Shown here: piece by piece, positions 1 to 7,462 of the stretch | Position numbering within the stretch: the stretch's first letter is position 1 | Layout: each line of letters opens with the position of its first letter | Assembly (NCBI GenBank): GCA_944324855.1 | Contig: CALUXY010000003.1 | Coordinates: forward strand, 1 to 64,000 | Direction of reading: 5' to 3' | Length of the DNA stretch: 64,000 bases | From: Candidatus Gastranaerophilales bacterium | Lineage (GTDB): Bacteria > Cyanobacteriota > Vampirovibrionia > Gastranaerophilales > Gastranaerophilaceae | Position numbers and translations under genes: made by a program | Notes under the pieces: model-generated | What the model was told of the DNA's origin: nothing | The model's database searches: none | What the model saw: the letters and a program-made list of their open reading frames with translations, nothing else

Positions 1-56
1 GTCTACCCCTCTCCTCGGAGATACTTAATCTCCTCGTCGGCAGAGTACCACATGCC
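1..56. other. GC-rich edge segment with hairpin, unassigned
   Basis: These bases are clearly richer in G and C than the surrounding AT-rich DNA. They contain a 6-bp hairpin, GGAGAT (17-22) and ATCTCC (28-33), around a 5-nt loop. The plus strand is open in frame 1 from the window edge to a TAA at 100-102, which could be the last 33 codons of an upstream gene, but the codons are unlike those of the neighbours. The minus strand holds an 18-codon ORF (59 to 4). It could be the edge of a structured RNA or a gene end. I recognise neither. Confidence 0.3.
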
Positions 57-134
57 CATATTCAATTATCAAAGGTTTATAAAACCGACTCCAAAATTAT
101 AACCAAAACATCCTGTAATTGCAACAAACAGGTT

Positions 135-479
135 TTAATTTTTATTTAAAGCCTCTTTTAACGCTTTCTCCAATACCTCAATCTTTGATTCCAATACCTT
201 TACCCTGGAAGAACTTTCATCTCTATCTATCCCTCTTCTTTCCAATTCTCTTTTATATTCAGAAATCTTCTTCTCTCTTTTTATATTAAGAAACGTCATA
301 ATATAAATCCCGATTACCATACTCAATGTTGCAACTGTTAATAATACATAAAATAATTCAGTATGGCTTATTTTAGGGTTGTGAGCCAGCAATGCCGTAA
401 AATTTGTATACCCGACATAACTAAACTCAGCAAAAATTATTATATTTAAAATTATGTATATAAAAGTTCTTTTATTCAT
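135..479 (-). CDS. Small membrane protein with coiled-coil tail
   Basis: This 114-residue protein has two predicted membrane helices (about residues 7-25 and 42-66) and then a charged helix of about 45 residues rich in Lys, Glu and Arg, probably a short cytoplasmic coiled coil. The layout resembles LapA-like small envelope proteins, but no family signature is clear. It starts one base after the stop of the pseudouridine synthase gene, so it is the last gene of the leftward operon that includes lspA. Function unknown. It is very probably expressed, given the tight spacing. Confidence 0.65.
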   Translation of the reverse strand: MNKRTFIYIILNIIIFAEFSYVGYTNFTALLAHNPKISHTELFYVLLTVATLSMVIGIYIMTFLNIKREKKISEYKRELERRGIDRDESSSRVKVLESKIEVLEKALKEALNKN

Positions 480-1433
480 TTAATTCTCCTTAAGTTCATT
501 TTGTTTTAAGTATTTCAAAACCCTCACCAGTTTCTCATCCATAGGAATTTCTAACTCAATTATCTCATTCCCGAAAGGTTTTGTAAACTTTAATTTATAA
601 GCCTGCAAAACTTGTTCTTCCGTTTTTATTTTCATTTTTCCAAAACCATATAAAGTATCATTATACACAGGATGTCCAATGTGACTCAAATGTACCCTTA
701 TTTGATGAGTCCTTCCTGTTTTTAAAGTTAATTCTACAAACGTTGCATCCTTAAATTTTTCTAATACCCTCAATTCCGTTAAACTCGGTTTGCCTTTTTC
801 ATCAAATATAACATCCATCTTTTGCGGCTGTGTTTTGTGTCTGCCGATAGGAAAATCTAGAACCATATCTTCGTTTATAACACCTCTAACAACAGCTAAA
901 TATTTTCTGATTGCAGTTTTTTCTTTTATTTGATTTGCCAGAAATTCATGTGTTTCATTATTTTTTGCTACCATTAAAAGTCCGGAGGTATTTCTATCAA
1001 GCCTATGTAAAATCCCGCGCCGAAATTCTCCGTTCAAATCCGAAAGGTTTTCTCCGTATTTGAATTTTAATGCGTTAACAAGTGTATTTTCTTTTTCCGT
1101 TGTTGTTGGGTGCGTAAGCATTCCTGAAGGCTTATTAACCACAAGCATATTTTCATCTTCATATACAATATCAAGCGGAATATCTTGCGGCGGTATGTAA
1201 TAAAGCTCTGATGAAAAATCCTGACAAATAATAATATCATTTTCTTTCAAACAATACGAAGGTTTTACGGATGTATTATTAACAAGAATTTTTTTATTTT
1301 TTACTGCACTCTGTATTTTTGAACGTGAAATATCAGAAATAGTTTCGGATAAAAAAGTGTCTATTCTTTTACCCTCATCGTTATAATCTATGATAAATTT
1401 TGTGTCTGTCGGATTCATATTATTTCTTTGCAT
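480..1433 (-). CDS. rluD: RluA/RluD-family rRNA pseudouridine synthase
   Basis: The enzyme isomerises uridine to pseudouridine, most likely in 23S rRNA. An N-terminal S4 RNA-binding domain (about residues 20-75) is followed by the catalytic domain with HRLDRNTSG at 143-151, where D146 is the expected catalytic aspartate. GRTHQIRVHLSHIGHPV lies near residue 240-256. At 317 residues it has normal family length. The first ATG overlaps the end of lspA by 14 bp. A second in-frame ATG (codon 6, 1416-1418) sits one base after the lspA stop and is an equally good, translationally coupled start. lspA-rluD adjacency is common in bacteria. The exact target uridine (RluD, RluC or RluA type) cannot be told from the sequence. 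Confidence 0.9.
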   Translation of the reverse strand: MQRNNMNPTDTKFIIDYNDEGKRIDTFLSETISDISRSKIQSAVKNKKILVNNTSVKPSYCLKENDIIICQDFSSELYYIPPQDIPLDIVYEDENMLVVNKPSGMLTHPTTTEKENTLVNALKFKYGENLSDLNGEFRRGILHRLDRNTSGLLMVAKNNETHEFLANQIKEKTAIRKYLAVVRGVINEDMVLDFPIGRHKTQPQKMDVIFDEKGKPSLTELRVLEKFKDATFVELTLKTGRTHQIRVHLSHIGHPVYNDTLYGFGKMKIKTEEQVLQAYKLKFTKPFGNEIIELEIPMDEKLVRVLKYLKQNELKEN

Positions 1434-1908
1434 AATTTTTGGTTATCAACATAAACATTATAACAATAACACTTACGTTGATAAATATATCCGAAATATT
1501 AAATACCGGGAAATTAACAAATGTAAGTTCAAAATAATCTCTTACAAAACCAAAAGCAAGTCTCTCATAAAGGTTGCAGCCAACTCCTGTTATTAATAGA
1601 GAGACCATTAAAATTGCCATCATTGAAAGTTCAGATATGTTTTTTATCAAATACCATAAGATTAAAATAATTGCTGCGATTGCAAATATGATTAAACATA
1701 TCTTGTAATCTTGAAGAATAGAAAATGCAGCACCGGTATTTTCCATATAGTTAAGCTTTATCCCCGGAAATAATAATATTGGTTCTTGTGAAATATTAGA
1801 CAGATAAGTTGAGCTATATAGATTAAATCCAATTAGAAAAATTACCGAGATAATAAAATATACAAGTTTGTTTATATTACTTGGTTTTTCCTGCATTCTT
1901 GACCTCAA
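1420..1908 (-). CDS. lspA: Lipoprotein signal peptidase (signal peptidase II)
   Basis: This inner-membrane aspartyl protease removes signal peptides from prolipoproteins. Its 162 residues carry four hydrophobic helices and the family motifs NTGAAF (57-62), a GCNLYER segment, FVRDYFEL with catalytic D124, and FNISD with catalytic D140. The family GNxxDR motif reads GCNLYER, a mild divergence. The start overlaps the upstream secreted-protein gene by 32 bp (codon 1) or 20 bp (codon 5), and the stop overlaps rluD, so translation is probably coupled along the operon. Confidence 0.93.
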   Translation of the reverse strand: MRSRMQEKPSNINKLVYFIISVIFLIGFNLYSSTYLSNISQEPILLFPGIKLNYMENTGAAFSILQDYKICLIIFAIAAIILILWYLIKNISELSMMAILMVSLLITGVGCNLYERLAFGFVRDYFELTFVNFPVFNISDIFINVSVIVIMFMLITKNYAKK

Positions 1909-2788
1909 TAAACTTGTTTACCGGAATGACATTAATCCTTTCCATTATGCAAGAATAACCTGTCAATTTTATATTAAGATTTTGTTCATCGTCTATTTTA
2001 GGTCTGGTAAATCCTACCGTCGCAACAACATATTCGTTGGTATTATCGGTATTGGCTTTCATAATTCGTTCCAGAGTACCTTCTGATGAAAACTTTCTGA
2101 AAATTTCTTTTGAAGGTTTTTGCGGATAAGTTACTTTATCTGCAGTAATTGAACCTATTGCAATAACTCCGTCAGGTTTTTTGATATTGAGAGTTGCGGT
2201 ATATTCTTTCCCTGCCTGAATTTGATTCGGGACACTGAGTTTAATTTTTGCATTTTTTGCATCACCCCAGGAGAGAATAATATTTTCTTTTATTGTGTAA
2301 TCATTATCAATGATCCAGCTTTTACCATTCGGGCGCAGATAGTATATTGACTGCATTGTACTTACAAACTCACCGACATTTTCATTTTCAGTTTTTGCAT
2401 ACCCGATAGCTGTTTCTGTCACATCCGCTATTGCCATATTTTCGTAGAATGTGACACTATTGAGTTTAACTTGGTATTTTATTCCCGGGTATGAATGCCA
2501 GGTTTCATTGAGGACTTTTGATAAAATATCAAGGTTAAAACCATCTGAACTTATATACGATTTGTCATAAGAATTTAGGAAAATATTTTTATCGTAGTTA
2601 TTTGCAGCATATTCGTATGTGCTGAAAAACTTTGCAACAGAATATAAGTTCCCGACATAGCTGTTTTTTTCAACTTTTGTTTTATTGCGGTGAAAATTAA
2701 ATAGTTTTTTGTGTTCTGCGCAATTGCCCTGCTCAAATGAGAATAAAAGGCTTGCAGCTATTAATGTTAAAGTAAGTAATTTTTTCAT
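1877..2788 (-). CDS. Secreted protein, NTF2-like N-terminal domain
   Basis: This is a 303-residue exported protein. From the chosen start it begins with a Lys-Lys-Leu signal peptide of about 24 residues ending near GNCA. The region that follows (FFSTYEYAANNYD... with WHSYPGIKYQV and SWIIDND) looks like an NTF2/SnoaL-like cone domain, and the C-terminal third is a beta-rich domain of unknown type. An ATG six codons upstream also exists. However, a perfect TATAAT (2800 to 2795) covers those codons and ends 6 nt before the chosen ATG, so a leaderless start at 2788 is much more likely. First gene of the lspA-rluD operon. Function unknown. Confidence 0.75.
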   Translation of the reverse strand: MKKLLTLTLIAASLLFSFEQGNCAEHKKLFNFHRNKTKVEKNSYVGNLYSVAKFFSTYEYAANNYDKNIFLNSYDKSYISSDGFNLDILSKVLNETWHSYPGIKYQVKLNSVTFYENMAIADVTETAIGYAKTENENVGEFVSTMQSIYYLRPNGKSWIIDNDYTIKENIILSWGDAKNAKIKLSVPNQIQAGKEYTATLNIKKPDGVIAIGSITADKVTYPQKPSKEIFRKFSSEGTLERIMKANTDNTNEYVVATVGFTRPKIDDEQNLNIKLTGYSCIMERINVIPVNKFIEVKNAGKTK

Positions 2789-2794
2789 AAGAAA

Positions 2795-2800
2795 ATTATA
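2795..2800 (-). promoter_or_regulatory. -10 hexamer for a leaderless operon start
   Basis: TATAAT on the minus strand ends 6 nt before the ATG at 2788, with no Shine-Dalgarno sequence between. Transcription would begin at or within a base or two of the start codon. Confidence 0.6.
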
Positions 2801-2977
2801 TATCAAATAATAAAAATAATTAATAACTTAAATAAATGATATTTGAAGAGAGAGTATATAAATCAATAAATATTAAATAATTTATTTGCTTGAGGGTATA
2901 AAGCTTTTCTTTATATATTTGTAAAATATTGGTTGCAAGAAAATTTTTATATGTTATAAATAATTTAGGTTTAGTTA

Positions 2978-3004
2978 TAACTTAAGCCTTGGTAGCTCAG
3001 CTGG
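2978..3004 (+). repeat. Duplicate of the tRNA-Arg 5' end and its upstream bases
   Basis: These 27 bp are identical to 3089-3115, that is, 8 bp of upstream sequence plus the first 19 nt (acceptor and D-stem) of the intact tRNA-Arg. The copies are 111 bp apart. The rest of the tRNA is missing from this copy, so it is a 5' tRNA fragment, not a gene. Confidence 0.85.
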
Positions 3005-3067
3005 CCAGTTGGCGAAAGCCAACAAAGTATCAAAAACCGCAACCGCCGGTTGCTCGATACAGCTGAG
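2996..3067 (+). ncRNA. Candidate three-stem structured RNA fused to a tRNA 5' fragment
   Basis: Three nested perfect helices can be drawn. The outer stem is CTCAGCTG (2996-3003) with CAGCTGAG (3060-3067). A hairpin GTTGGC-GAAA-GCCAAC (3008-3023) has a GNRA tetraloop. A third arm has GTATC (3027-3031) with GATAC (3056-3060), capped by GCAACC-gcc-GGTTGC (3039-3053). The outer stem reuses the D-stem of the duplicated tRNA fragment. The region is GC-rich in an AT-rich gap. I do not recognise a known riboswitch or ribozyme class. It may be a derailed tRNA copy, a recombination site or a small RNA. Confidence 0.4.
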
Positions 3068-3096
3068 ACTGATAAATGAATAAAAAATTAACTTAA

Positions 3097-3170
<74 letters not shown>

Positions 3171-3173
3171 AAT

Positions 3174-3205
3174 AAAAAGAGATAGGAATAAACCTATCTC
3201 TTTTT
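3174..3205 (+). terminator. Rho-independent terminator after tRNA-Arg
   Basis: A 13-bp perfect stem, AAAAAGAGATAGG (3174-3186) and CCTATCTCTTTTT (3193-3205), with a 6-nt loop. The A and T tracts at the two ends let it work in both directions. Confidence 0.85.
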
Positions 3206-3290
3206 ATTTCTATATTTTAAGTATTACTCAGGGATAAACAATATTATTGAATATTGAATAACGCACAACTTAAGTTATAACAATATTTAC

Positions 3291-3962
3291 CTACCTTTTT
3301 AACTTCTTTTCCAATTTTTTCATCTCTTTAGTAGTATTGTGCAAGAAATTTTGATAATAAATATTGTTTGCATAAGCGTTGTTTCTCAAATATTGAGGAT
3401 AGTTTTTATAGATATGCTCGTAGATATTTACCATTCTTTTAGTTGCTAAAGGATAATAGTGGCACCATTCATAGCGTGTCTGTGCAAGTGTTTTGCTGTA
3501 AACTGTAATCAATGCAAGCGGATTATAACCTGCTTTTACCATATAATCTACTGCTTTTAAATCGGCTTTATTTTCTTTTGACCGAGGATTAAAGGAATAG
3601 GCTGCATGGGAGAAGAAACCTCTAAATAAACCTTTGTAAGAATTTTCACCCATAGCGATTGCATGACTCAAAAGTCCTGCTAATTCGTCTTCATTGTCGG
3701 TTAAAGTCAAAACATCACCATAAACCCACAACACTCTGCCTGTATAATCCAAACCAATGTTTTCCGGTTTGTAATCTAATGTTGCTCTGGGATTTTTGAT
3801 AGAGAGTGTATATTTAAACACCATTCTTTTTTGAATATTGTTAGATTCTAAAATCTTAAATCCGATAGGTGCAACATCCTCAGGCATAGGCTTTTTAGCT
3901 TCTGCCATAGGAGTTGAAACAAAGAGCATTAATGCTGCAAACAAAACTAAAAACTTTTTCAT
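3291..3962 (-). CDS. Secreted M48-like peptidase homologue, catalytic motif lost
   Basis: This 223-residue exported protein has a signal peptide of about 22 residues ending at AEA. The segment NEDELAGLLSHAIAMG matches the M48 zinc-peptidase helix that normally reads NEDELAxxLxHExxH, but both the glutamate and the second histidine are gone (HAIAM). The later ENKADLKAVDYMVKAGYNP matches the M48 third-ligand region (ExxAD...AGYDP) and keeps the glutamate. The C-terminus is Lys-rich. It is therefore probably a non-catalytic M48-fold protein, perhaps a chaperone-like or binding form. It lies inside the tRNA island, 29 bp downstream of another secreted-protein gene and probably in its operon. Confidence 0.7.
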   Translation of the reverse strand: MKKFLVLFAALMLFVSTPMAEAKKPMPEDVAPIGFKILESNNIQKRMVFKYTLSIKNPRATLDYKPENIGLDYTGRVLWVYGDVLTLTDNEDELAGLLSHAIAMGENSYKGLFRGFFSHAAYSFNPRSKENKADLKAVDYMVKAGYNPLALITVYSKTLAQTRYEWCHYYPLATKRMVNIYEHIYKNYPQYLRNNAYANNIYYQNFLHNTTKEMKKLEKKLKR

Positions 3963-3991
3963 AAAACCACCTTTCTTAAATTTTGTATTTA

Positions 3992-4261
3992 TTACAATTC
4001 ATACGAGCTACCGAATTTGTGCAAAGGTCTTTCCTTTGTGTAATCAGGTCTATTGTAATCATTCTGATTATTCTCGTAATTTTGTTCGTTGTAATAATCG
4101 CTGTACATTTTTTCAAACTGTTTAGGATTTTCCATAGCACGATTCAAAGTATCAGTTTTGCCTAAACTCTGTTCATACTTGATTTGCTCAACTGAGTAGT
4201 AAGCAAAACATTTTCCCGTGATAGCTGTTAGGATACAAAACAAAATAAATAACTTTTTCAT
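3992..4261 (-). CDS. Small secreted protein, unknown
   Basis: An 89-residue protein with a clear signal peptide (MKKLFILFCILTAITGKCFA). The mature part of about 69 residues is polar and rich in Tyr, Asn and Glu. No known domain. It precedes the M48-like gene on the same strand with a 29-bp gap, so the two are likely co-transcribed. A Shine-Dalgarno-like AAGGTAAATT lies just before the ATG. Confidence 0.6.
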   Translation of the reverse strand: MKKLFILFCILTAITGKCFAYYSVEQIKYEQSLGKTDTLNRAMENPKQFEKMYSDYYNEQNYENNQNDYNRPDYTKERPLHKFGSSYEL

Positions 4262-4383
4262 AATTTACCTTTCTTAACCACGCATAGTATTAGTCTTTAA
4301 AATCTCGATATACAAAAGATTAACACATATAAACGCACGGTCAGTTTGTTCCATTGATTTTATATTACCACGAAAATTGCAAT

Positions 4384-4599
4384 ATGAGTAAAAAAGATTT
4401 ACAAAAGTTTGGCAAGAGATTAAAATTTCTAAGACTTGATAAAGAATTAACCCAGCTTGAACTAGCTGAAATCCTTGATATGTCGCCTAATTTTATCGGA
4501 ATGATTGAACGCGGAGAAAGAAATACAACTGTTGAAAATGTATTTAAAATCGCAAGAGCATTAGGAATCAAACCTTCTATTTTATTTGAAGAACTTTAG
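4384..4599 (+). CDS. XRE-family helix-turn-helix regulator
   Basis: A 71-residue single-domain Cro/C1-type protein. The HTH covers about residues 8-62 (FGKRLKFLRLDKELTQLELA, then SPNFIGMIERGERNTTVENV). The start was chosen at MSKKD; a longer reading from a TTG at 4354 would add ten unconvincing residues. It overlaps the convergent gene at 4596 by 4 bp. Small XRE proteins of this type often regulate mobile-element or toxin modules. Here it is the only obvious regulator in the tRNA island, and it may act on the palindrome at 4862-4910. Confidence 0.85.
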   Translation: MSKKDLQKFGKRLKFLRLDKELTQLELAEILDMSPNFIGMIERGERNTTVENVFKIARALGIKPSILFEEL

Positions 4600-4817
4600 A
4601 CCTGTAAAATGTCTATTGCTTTTTGCAGCTTTTTGTTTAATGTTCTGAAAAGTATGTAATAATCGTCTTTATCTTTATTGAGTTGTAAATCTTCATCAAT
4701 AATGCCGGAATCACTGGCAAGAGCACCTAACTTAATGAACACTTGCAAATCGTATAAAATCATTCTTGCGTCCGATCGTTTATTTTCTAATCGATTTAAT
4801 GCGTTTTTATCACACAT
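4596..4817 (-). CDS. Small helical protein, unknown
   Basis: A 73-residue, highly charged and probably all-helical protein with no membrane segment and no recognised family. It is convergent with the XRE regulator (4-bp overlap) and divergent from the three-gene cluster starting at 5062. AGGAG (on the minus strand) lies before the ATG. It could be a partner or accessory protein of the island regulator, but nothing in the sequence proves this. Confidence 0.5.
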   Translation of the reverse strand: MCDKNALNRLENKRSDARMILYDLQVFIKLGALASDSGIIDEDLQLNKDKDDYYILFRTLNKKLQKAIDILQV

Positions 4818-4861
4818 AAAATTAACTCCTTTGTATTTGTATGCGTATATCTAGCTGTTTT

Positions 4862-4910
4862 ATGGTATTTGTAATAGGTGTCTCATTCTAATAATGAGAA
4901 ATCCTACCAT
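4862..4910. promoter_or_regulatory. Extended imperfect palindrome in divergent intergenic region
   Basis: ATGGTA (4862-4867) pairs with TACCAT (4905-4910). Inside it, TCTCATT (4881-4887) pairs with AATGAGA (4893-4899). It lies between the leftward gene at 4817 and the rightward gene at 5062, where an operator for the island's XRE regulator would be expected. A TATAAT for the rightward gene is at 5031-5036. Confidence 0.4.
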
Positions 4911-5061
4911 AATCGCATATTAACGCAAGAGTGAATTTCTGTGCACCATGTTTATTTATGCTAGTTGCGAATGTTAGTATTCAAATATTAATTTTTTCTT
5001 TAGTTTTTTTATTCAAGCACAAACATGACTTATAATGCGAATATAAAATGGAGGTATCTTA

Positions 5062-5382
5062 ATGGATTATGAATTATTAAAAGTAATTGAAGCTATTAAA
5101 CAAAAAATTTCAAACAAGTATTTATTCAGTAGTTTTGAAATGAATTTAAGAGATGATGATAACTCAATTGGATTTTACTTTAAACATAAAGATGTGAAAG
5201 ATGATAGCAATCTGGTTAAAAATATATTAGAGGATTCCGTAGTCTTATTAAAAGAAAATGGTTATGAATTTAAACACAGTAGTTTATTTCCTAACCCTAT
5301 ACAAACAACAGAAACAACGTATGATACCCGTAGACCAAACGATACAACAGAAGATTTGTATGTATTAATCAGAATAAAGTAA
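5062..5382 (+). CDS. Hypothetical protein, first of three-gene island cluster
   Basis: A 106-residue soluble protein with mixed alpha/beta character and no recognised domain. It has a good Shine-Dalgarno sequence (TGGAGG) and a TATAAT -10 hexamer at 5031-5036. It ends 8 bp before the 356-residue gene, so the three genes to 6809 look like one operon. Function unknown. Confidence 0.55.
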   Translation: MDYELLKVIEAIKQKISNKYLFSSFEMNLRDDDNSIGFYFKHKDVKDDSNLVKNILEDSVVLLKENGYEFKHSSLFPNPIQTTETTYDTRRPNDTTEDLYVLIRIK

Positions 5383-5390
5383 AGGATAAT

Positions 5391-6461
5391 ATGGATAATA
5401 ATAATGTACAAGCGGGTTTAGCAAATATTAACGCTAAGACAGATATAAATACAAAAGCTCAACTTGCAGACAGCATGCATAATCAATTTGGTGGAACTAC
5501 CAATTATGAAAATAAATATACTATCAATATTCTAAATAATATTAATCTAGATAATTCAGTAAAAACTGCAATAGCAGGTGCGAATCAAAATTCTTTAATT
5601 ACTGGTCAACTTTTACAAGAATTACTAAATAATAAAAATATATCAACTGAACAAATTCAAAAAGAATTAGAAAATCCAGAAAAGTGTATTACTATTGCTG
5701 ACGCAAATAGAATTGCATGTTTAATCAATAATTTAAGTTTGCAAAAATCATTAGCACAACTAATTGGTAAAAAATTGATTGCGCAAGATGATTTTGAATC
5801 ATTGAATCTTACACAAGCTATAAAAGCTATGGAGTATTTAACAGAAAATCAACTTAAAATATTAAGCCTATTTTATCTATTGCAATCAGATTTTTTAAAT
5901 AATCTAAATGTTGCGAGTTGGCAAGAATTACAAAATATATTTCAAAAAATTATTTATCCGTTAATCGATATCAATTCAAAACATTTAAGATTAGAATATG
6001 AAAATTTATTTGCAAATGGTTGTTTAACAACTTGTCTTTTGAATTTATTTAAAAGTAAACAATATTTCAGCAGCGTTGTTAGAAAATTTATACCGGTGAT
6101 AATTCCAAAAGAAAAAGTTGAATCTCTAAATATAAGGAGTGATATTTTGTATGGTTTGAAATTATGGAAATTTGAAGGAGAGGAAGATTATAGATTTATT
6201 GAAGATGAATCTGGTTTAGATAAATTATATAAAAAAAGAAATCATTATGATATTAACGATAATCAATGGCAAAATATTGTTAATTTGTATGTAGAATATG
6301 GATATGATAGTGATGAATTAATGTCTCGGCATATTGAAAACTTTGAGAAATATATGGATATTATAAATACAATTCAAGATATACAATTTAATTTTACTCC
6401 TGTTGGTACAACTATTGCAAAAGAATATTTAAAGACGAAGATTGATATTAATTTAGATTAA
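5391..6461 (+). CDS. Large soluble island protein, unknown (possible defence or effector role)
   Basis: A 356-residue, Asn-rich protein without signal peptide or clear membrane helix. An N-terminal segment around GGTTNYENKYTINILNN is followed by a long helical body, and the end reads FTPVGTTIAKEYL. That end recalls the 'LTxxG' C-termini of several poorly known accessory-genome proteins (for example the LPO_1073/Vpar_1526 type), but I cannot assign a family. It lies between an 8-bp gap upstream and a 15-bp gap downstream to a single-TM protein. A large soluble protein followed by a small membrane protein in an integrated island is a layout seen in abortive-infection modules. That role is only an inference. 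Confidence 0.55.
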   Translation: MDNNNVQAGLANINAKTDINTKAQLADSMHNQFGGTTNYENKYTINILNNINLDNSVKTAIAGANQNSLITGQLLQELLNNKNISTEQIQKELENPEKCITIADANRIACLINNLSLQKSLAQLIGKKLIAQDDFESLNLTQAIKAMEYLTENQLKILSLFYLLQSDFLNNLNVASWQELQNIFQKIIYPLIDINSKHLRLEYENLFANGCLTTCLLNLFKSKQYFSSVVRKFIPVIIPKEKVESLNIRSDILYGLKLWKFEGEEDYRFIEDESGLDKLYKKRNHYDINDNQWQNIVNLYVEYGYDSDELMSRHIENFEKYMDIINTIQDIQFNFTPVGTTIAKEYLKTKIDINLD

Positions 6462-6476
6462 TAAGGAATAATTGCA

Positions 6477-6809
6477 GTGAATAATTACAATGAAAATTTT
6501 TTATATCCCAAACAGCCAACTTCTGCTCATGAAGTATATGTTATGAGCAAACAAAGAAACCCAATTATTGAAACCGATAAGAACATAGAAAAATTATTTA
6601 ATGTGAATAATAAACAGACACAACTTTTAAGTAATGTCATTGATATAACAAATAAAAATGCTATCGCAATAAATAATCTTGCCAAACAAATGCAATCAAG
6701 CCAAGAAATAACTGATAAACAATTTAAAATCTCCTTAATAGTTTCTATTGTTACAGGATTATTTGCAGCTGGGTCTTTTATTTTGACATTAATACAATGC
6801 TTTAAATAA
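6477..6809 (+). CDS. C-terminally anchored membrane protein, unknown
   Basis: A 110-residue protein starting at GTG, with AAGG about 11 nt upstream. The first 80 residues are polar and helical (LLSNVIDITNKNAIAINNLA), probably a coiled coil. Residues about 86-108 form one membrane helix (SLIVSIVTGLFAAGSFILTL). It is the last gene of the island cluster. The design resembles small tail-anchored effectors or anchors of two-gene accessory systems. No family recognised. Confidence 0.55.
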   Translation: MNNYNENFLYPKQPTSAHEVYVMSKQRNPIIETDKNIEKLFNVNNKQTQLLSNVIDITNKNAIAINNLAKQMQSSQEITDKQFKISLIVSIVTGLFAAGSFILTLIQCFK

Positions 6810-7126
6810 ATATAAATTTCTTTGTATTTCTAGTAATGTTTTAAGTCCTATTAAGATACAAGTTTATTAAAAATACAGAATTTTTCTATGACTCCGATTA
6901 AAGGAGGCTAAATAGGGGATTTACCCCTCCCCCGCCCTTGCGTAAAATCATAATTCTTTAATTTTCAATCTTTCCATAATCGCATAATAGTTGCAAAAAT
7001 TCTGATAAATCAAAATTAAATCTGATAAAATTTGAGAATAAAATCAGCTTCAAATTCATGCACTGCAACAAACAGAGATAAATTCTGATAATTTCTGAAA
7101 AATAGCGGCAATATTGCGTTATACAA
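6810..7126. other. Non-coding right end of island
   Basis: No credible ORF. It contains a short GC-rich stretch with the hairpin AGGGG-ATTTA-CCCCT at about 6914-6928. There are three copies of TCTGATAA (7001-7008, 7021-7028, 7084-7091), the first two exactly 20 bp apart. The spacing, roughly two helical turns, and the position beside the right att copy fit protein-binding sites, perhaps for a recombinase. Confidence 0.4.
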
Positions 7127-7168
7127 CTTCTAAGCGGTAGGTCATGCGTTCGAATCGCATCCAGGGTA
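7127..7168 (+). repeat. att-like direct repeat, right copy (tRNA 3' fragment)
   Basis: These 42 bp are identical to tRNA-Arg positions 3129-3170. No 5' half of a tRNA precedes them, so this is not a gene. It marks the distal border of the island and probably the original 3' end of the tRNA before insertion. Confidence 0.85.
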
Positions 7169-7175
7169 TTTTTTC

Positions 7176-7206
7176 AAAAAAGAGACAGGTTTAACCTGCC
7201 TCTTTT
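7176..7206 (+). terminator. Terminator following right att copy
   Basis: A stem of AAAGAG-A-CAGGT with ACCTG-C-CTCTTT around a short loop, then a T tract. One mismatch. It has the same general design as the terminator after the intact tRNA, which suggests each att copy carries its own terminator. Confidence 0.7.
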
Positions 7207-7462
7207 TGTTTTCATATTTTAAACATTCGAAATTGATGAATTTTTTATAAATAAAATTGTTGAATACTCTCAGAACTTAATTCATACCAGGTTTTTCGCT
7301 TAGTTCACTCCTTCTGTTTATCTTATTTATTTGTTCCTTTTATTTACCCCTTTTGTTTACTTTGACATAAAACGAAAATTATTATGTAGTAGAAGAAAAT
7401 TTGTTGCAAAACTTTGTGTAGAAAAATACCATAGAACTTGCTTATGATATGATAAACTTGTT

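Noticed and set aside
2978-3067. Intact tRNA upstream of tRNA-Arg
   Set aside because: Only the 5' acceptor and D-stem match; there is no anticodon or T-arm.
2996-3080. Hammerhead ribozyme (CTGA and GAAA both present, three stems)
   Set aside because: The invariant CUGAUGA core is absent and GAAA is a hairpin tetraloop, not a junction strand.
7127-7168. Second tRNA-Arg gene
   Set aside because: Only the 3' part (anticodon loop onward) is present; the acceptor 5' strand and D-arm are missing.
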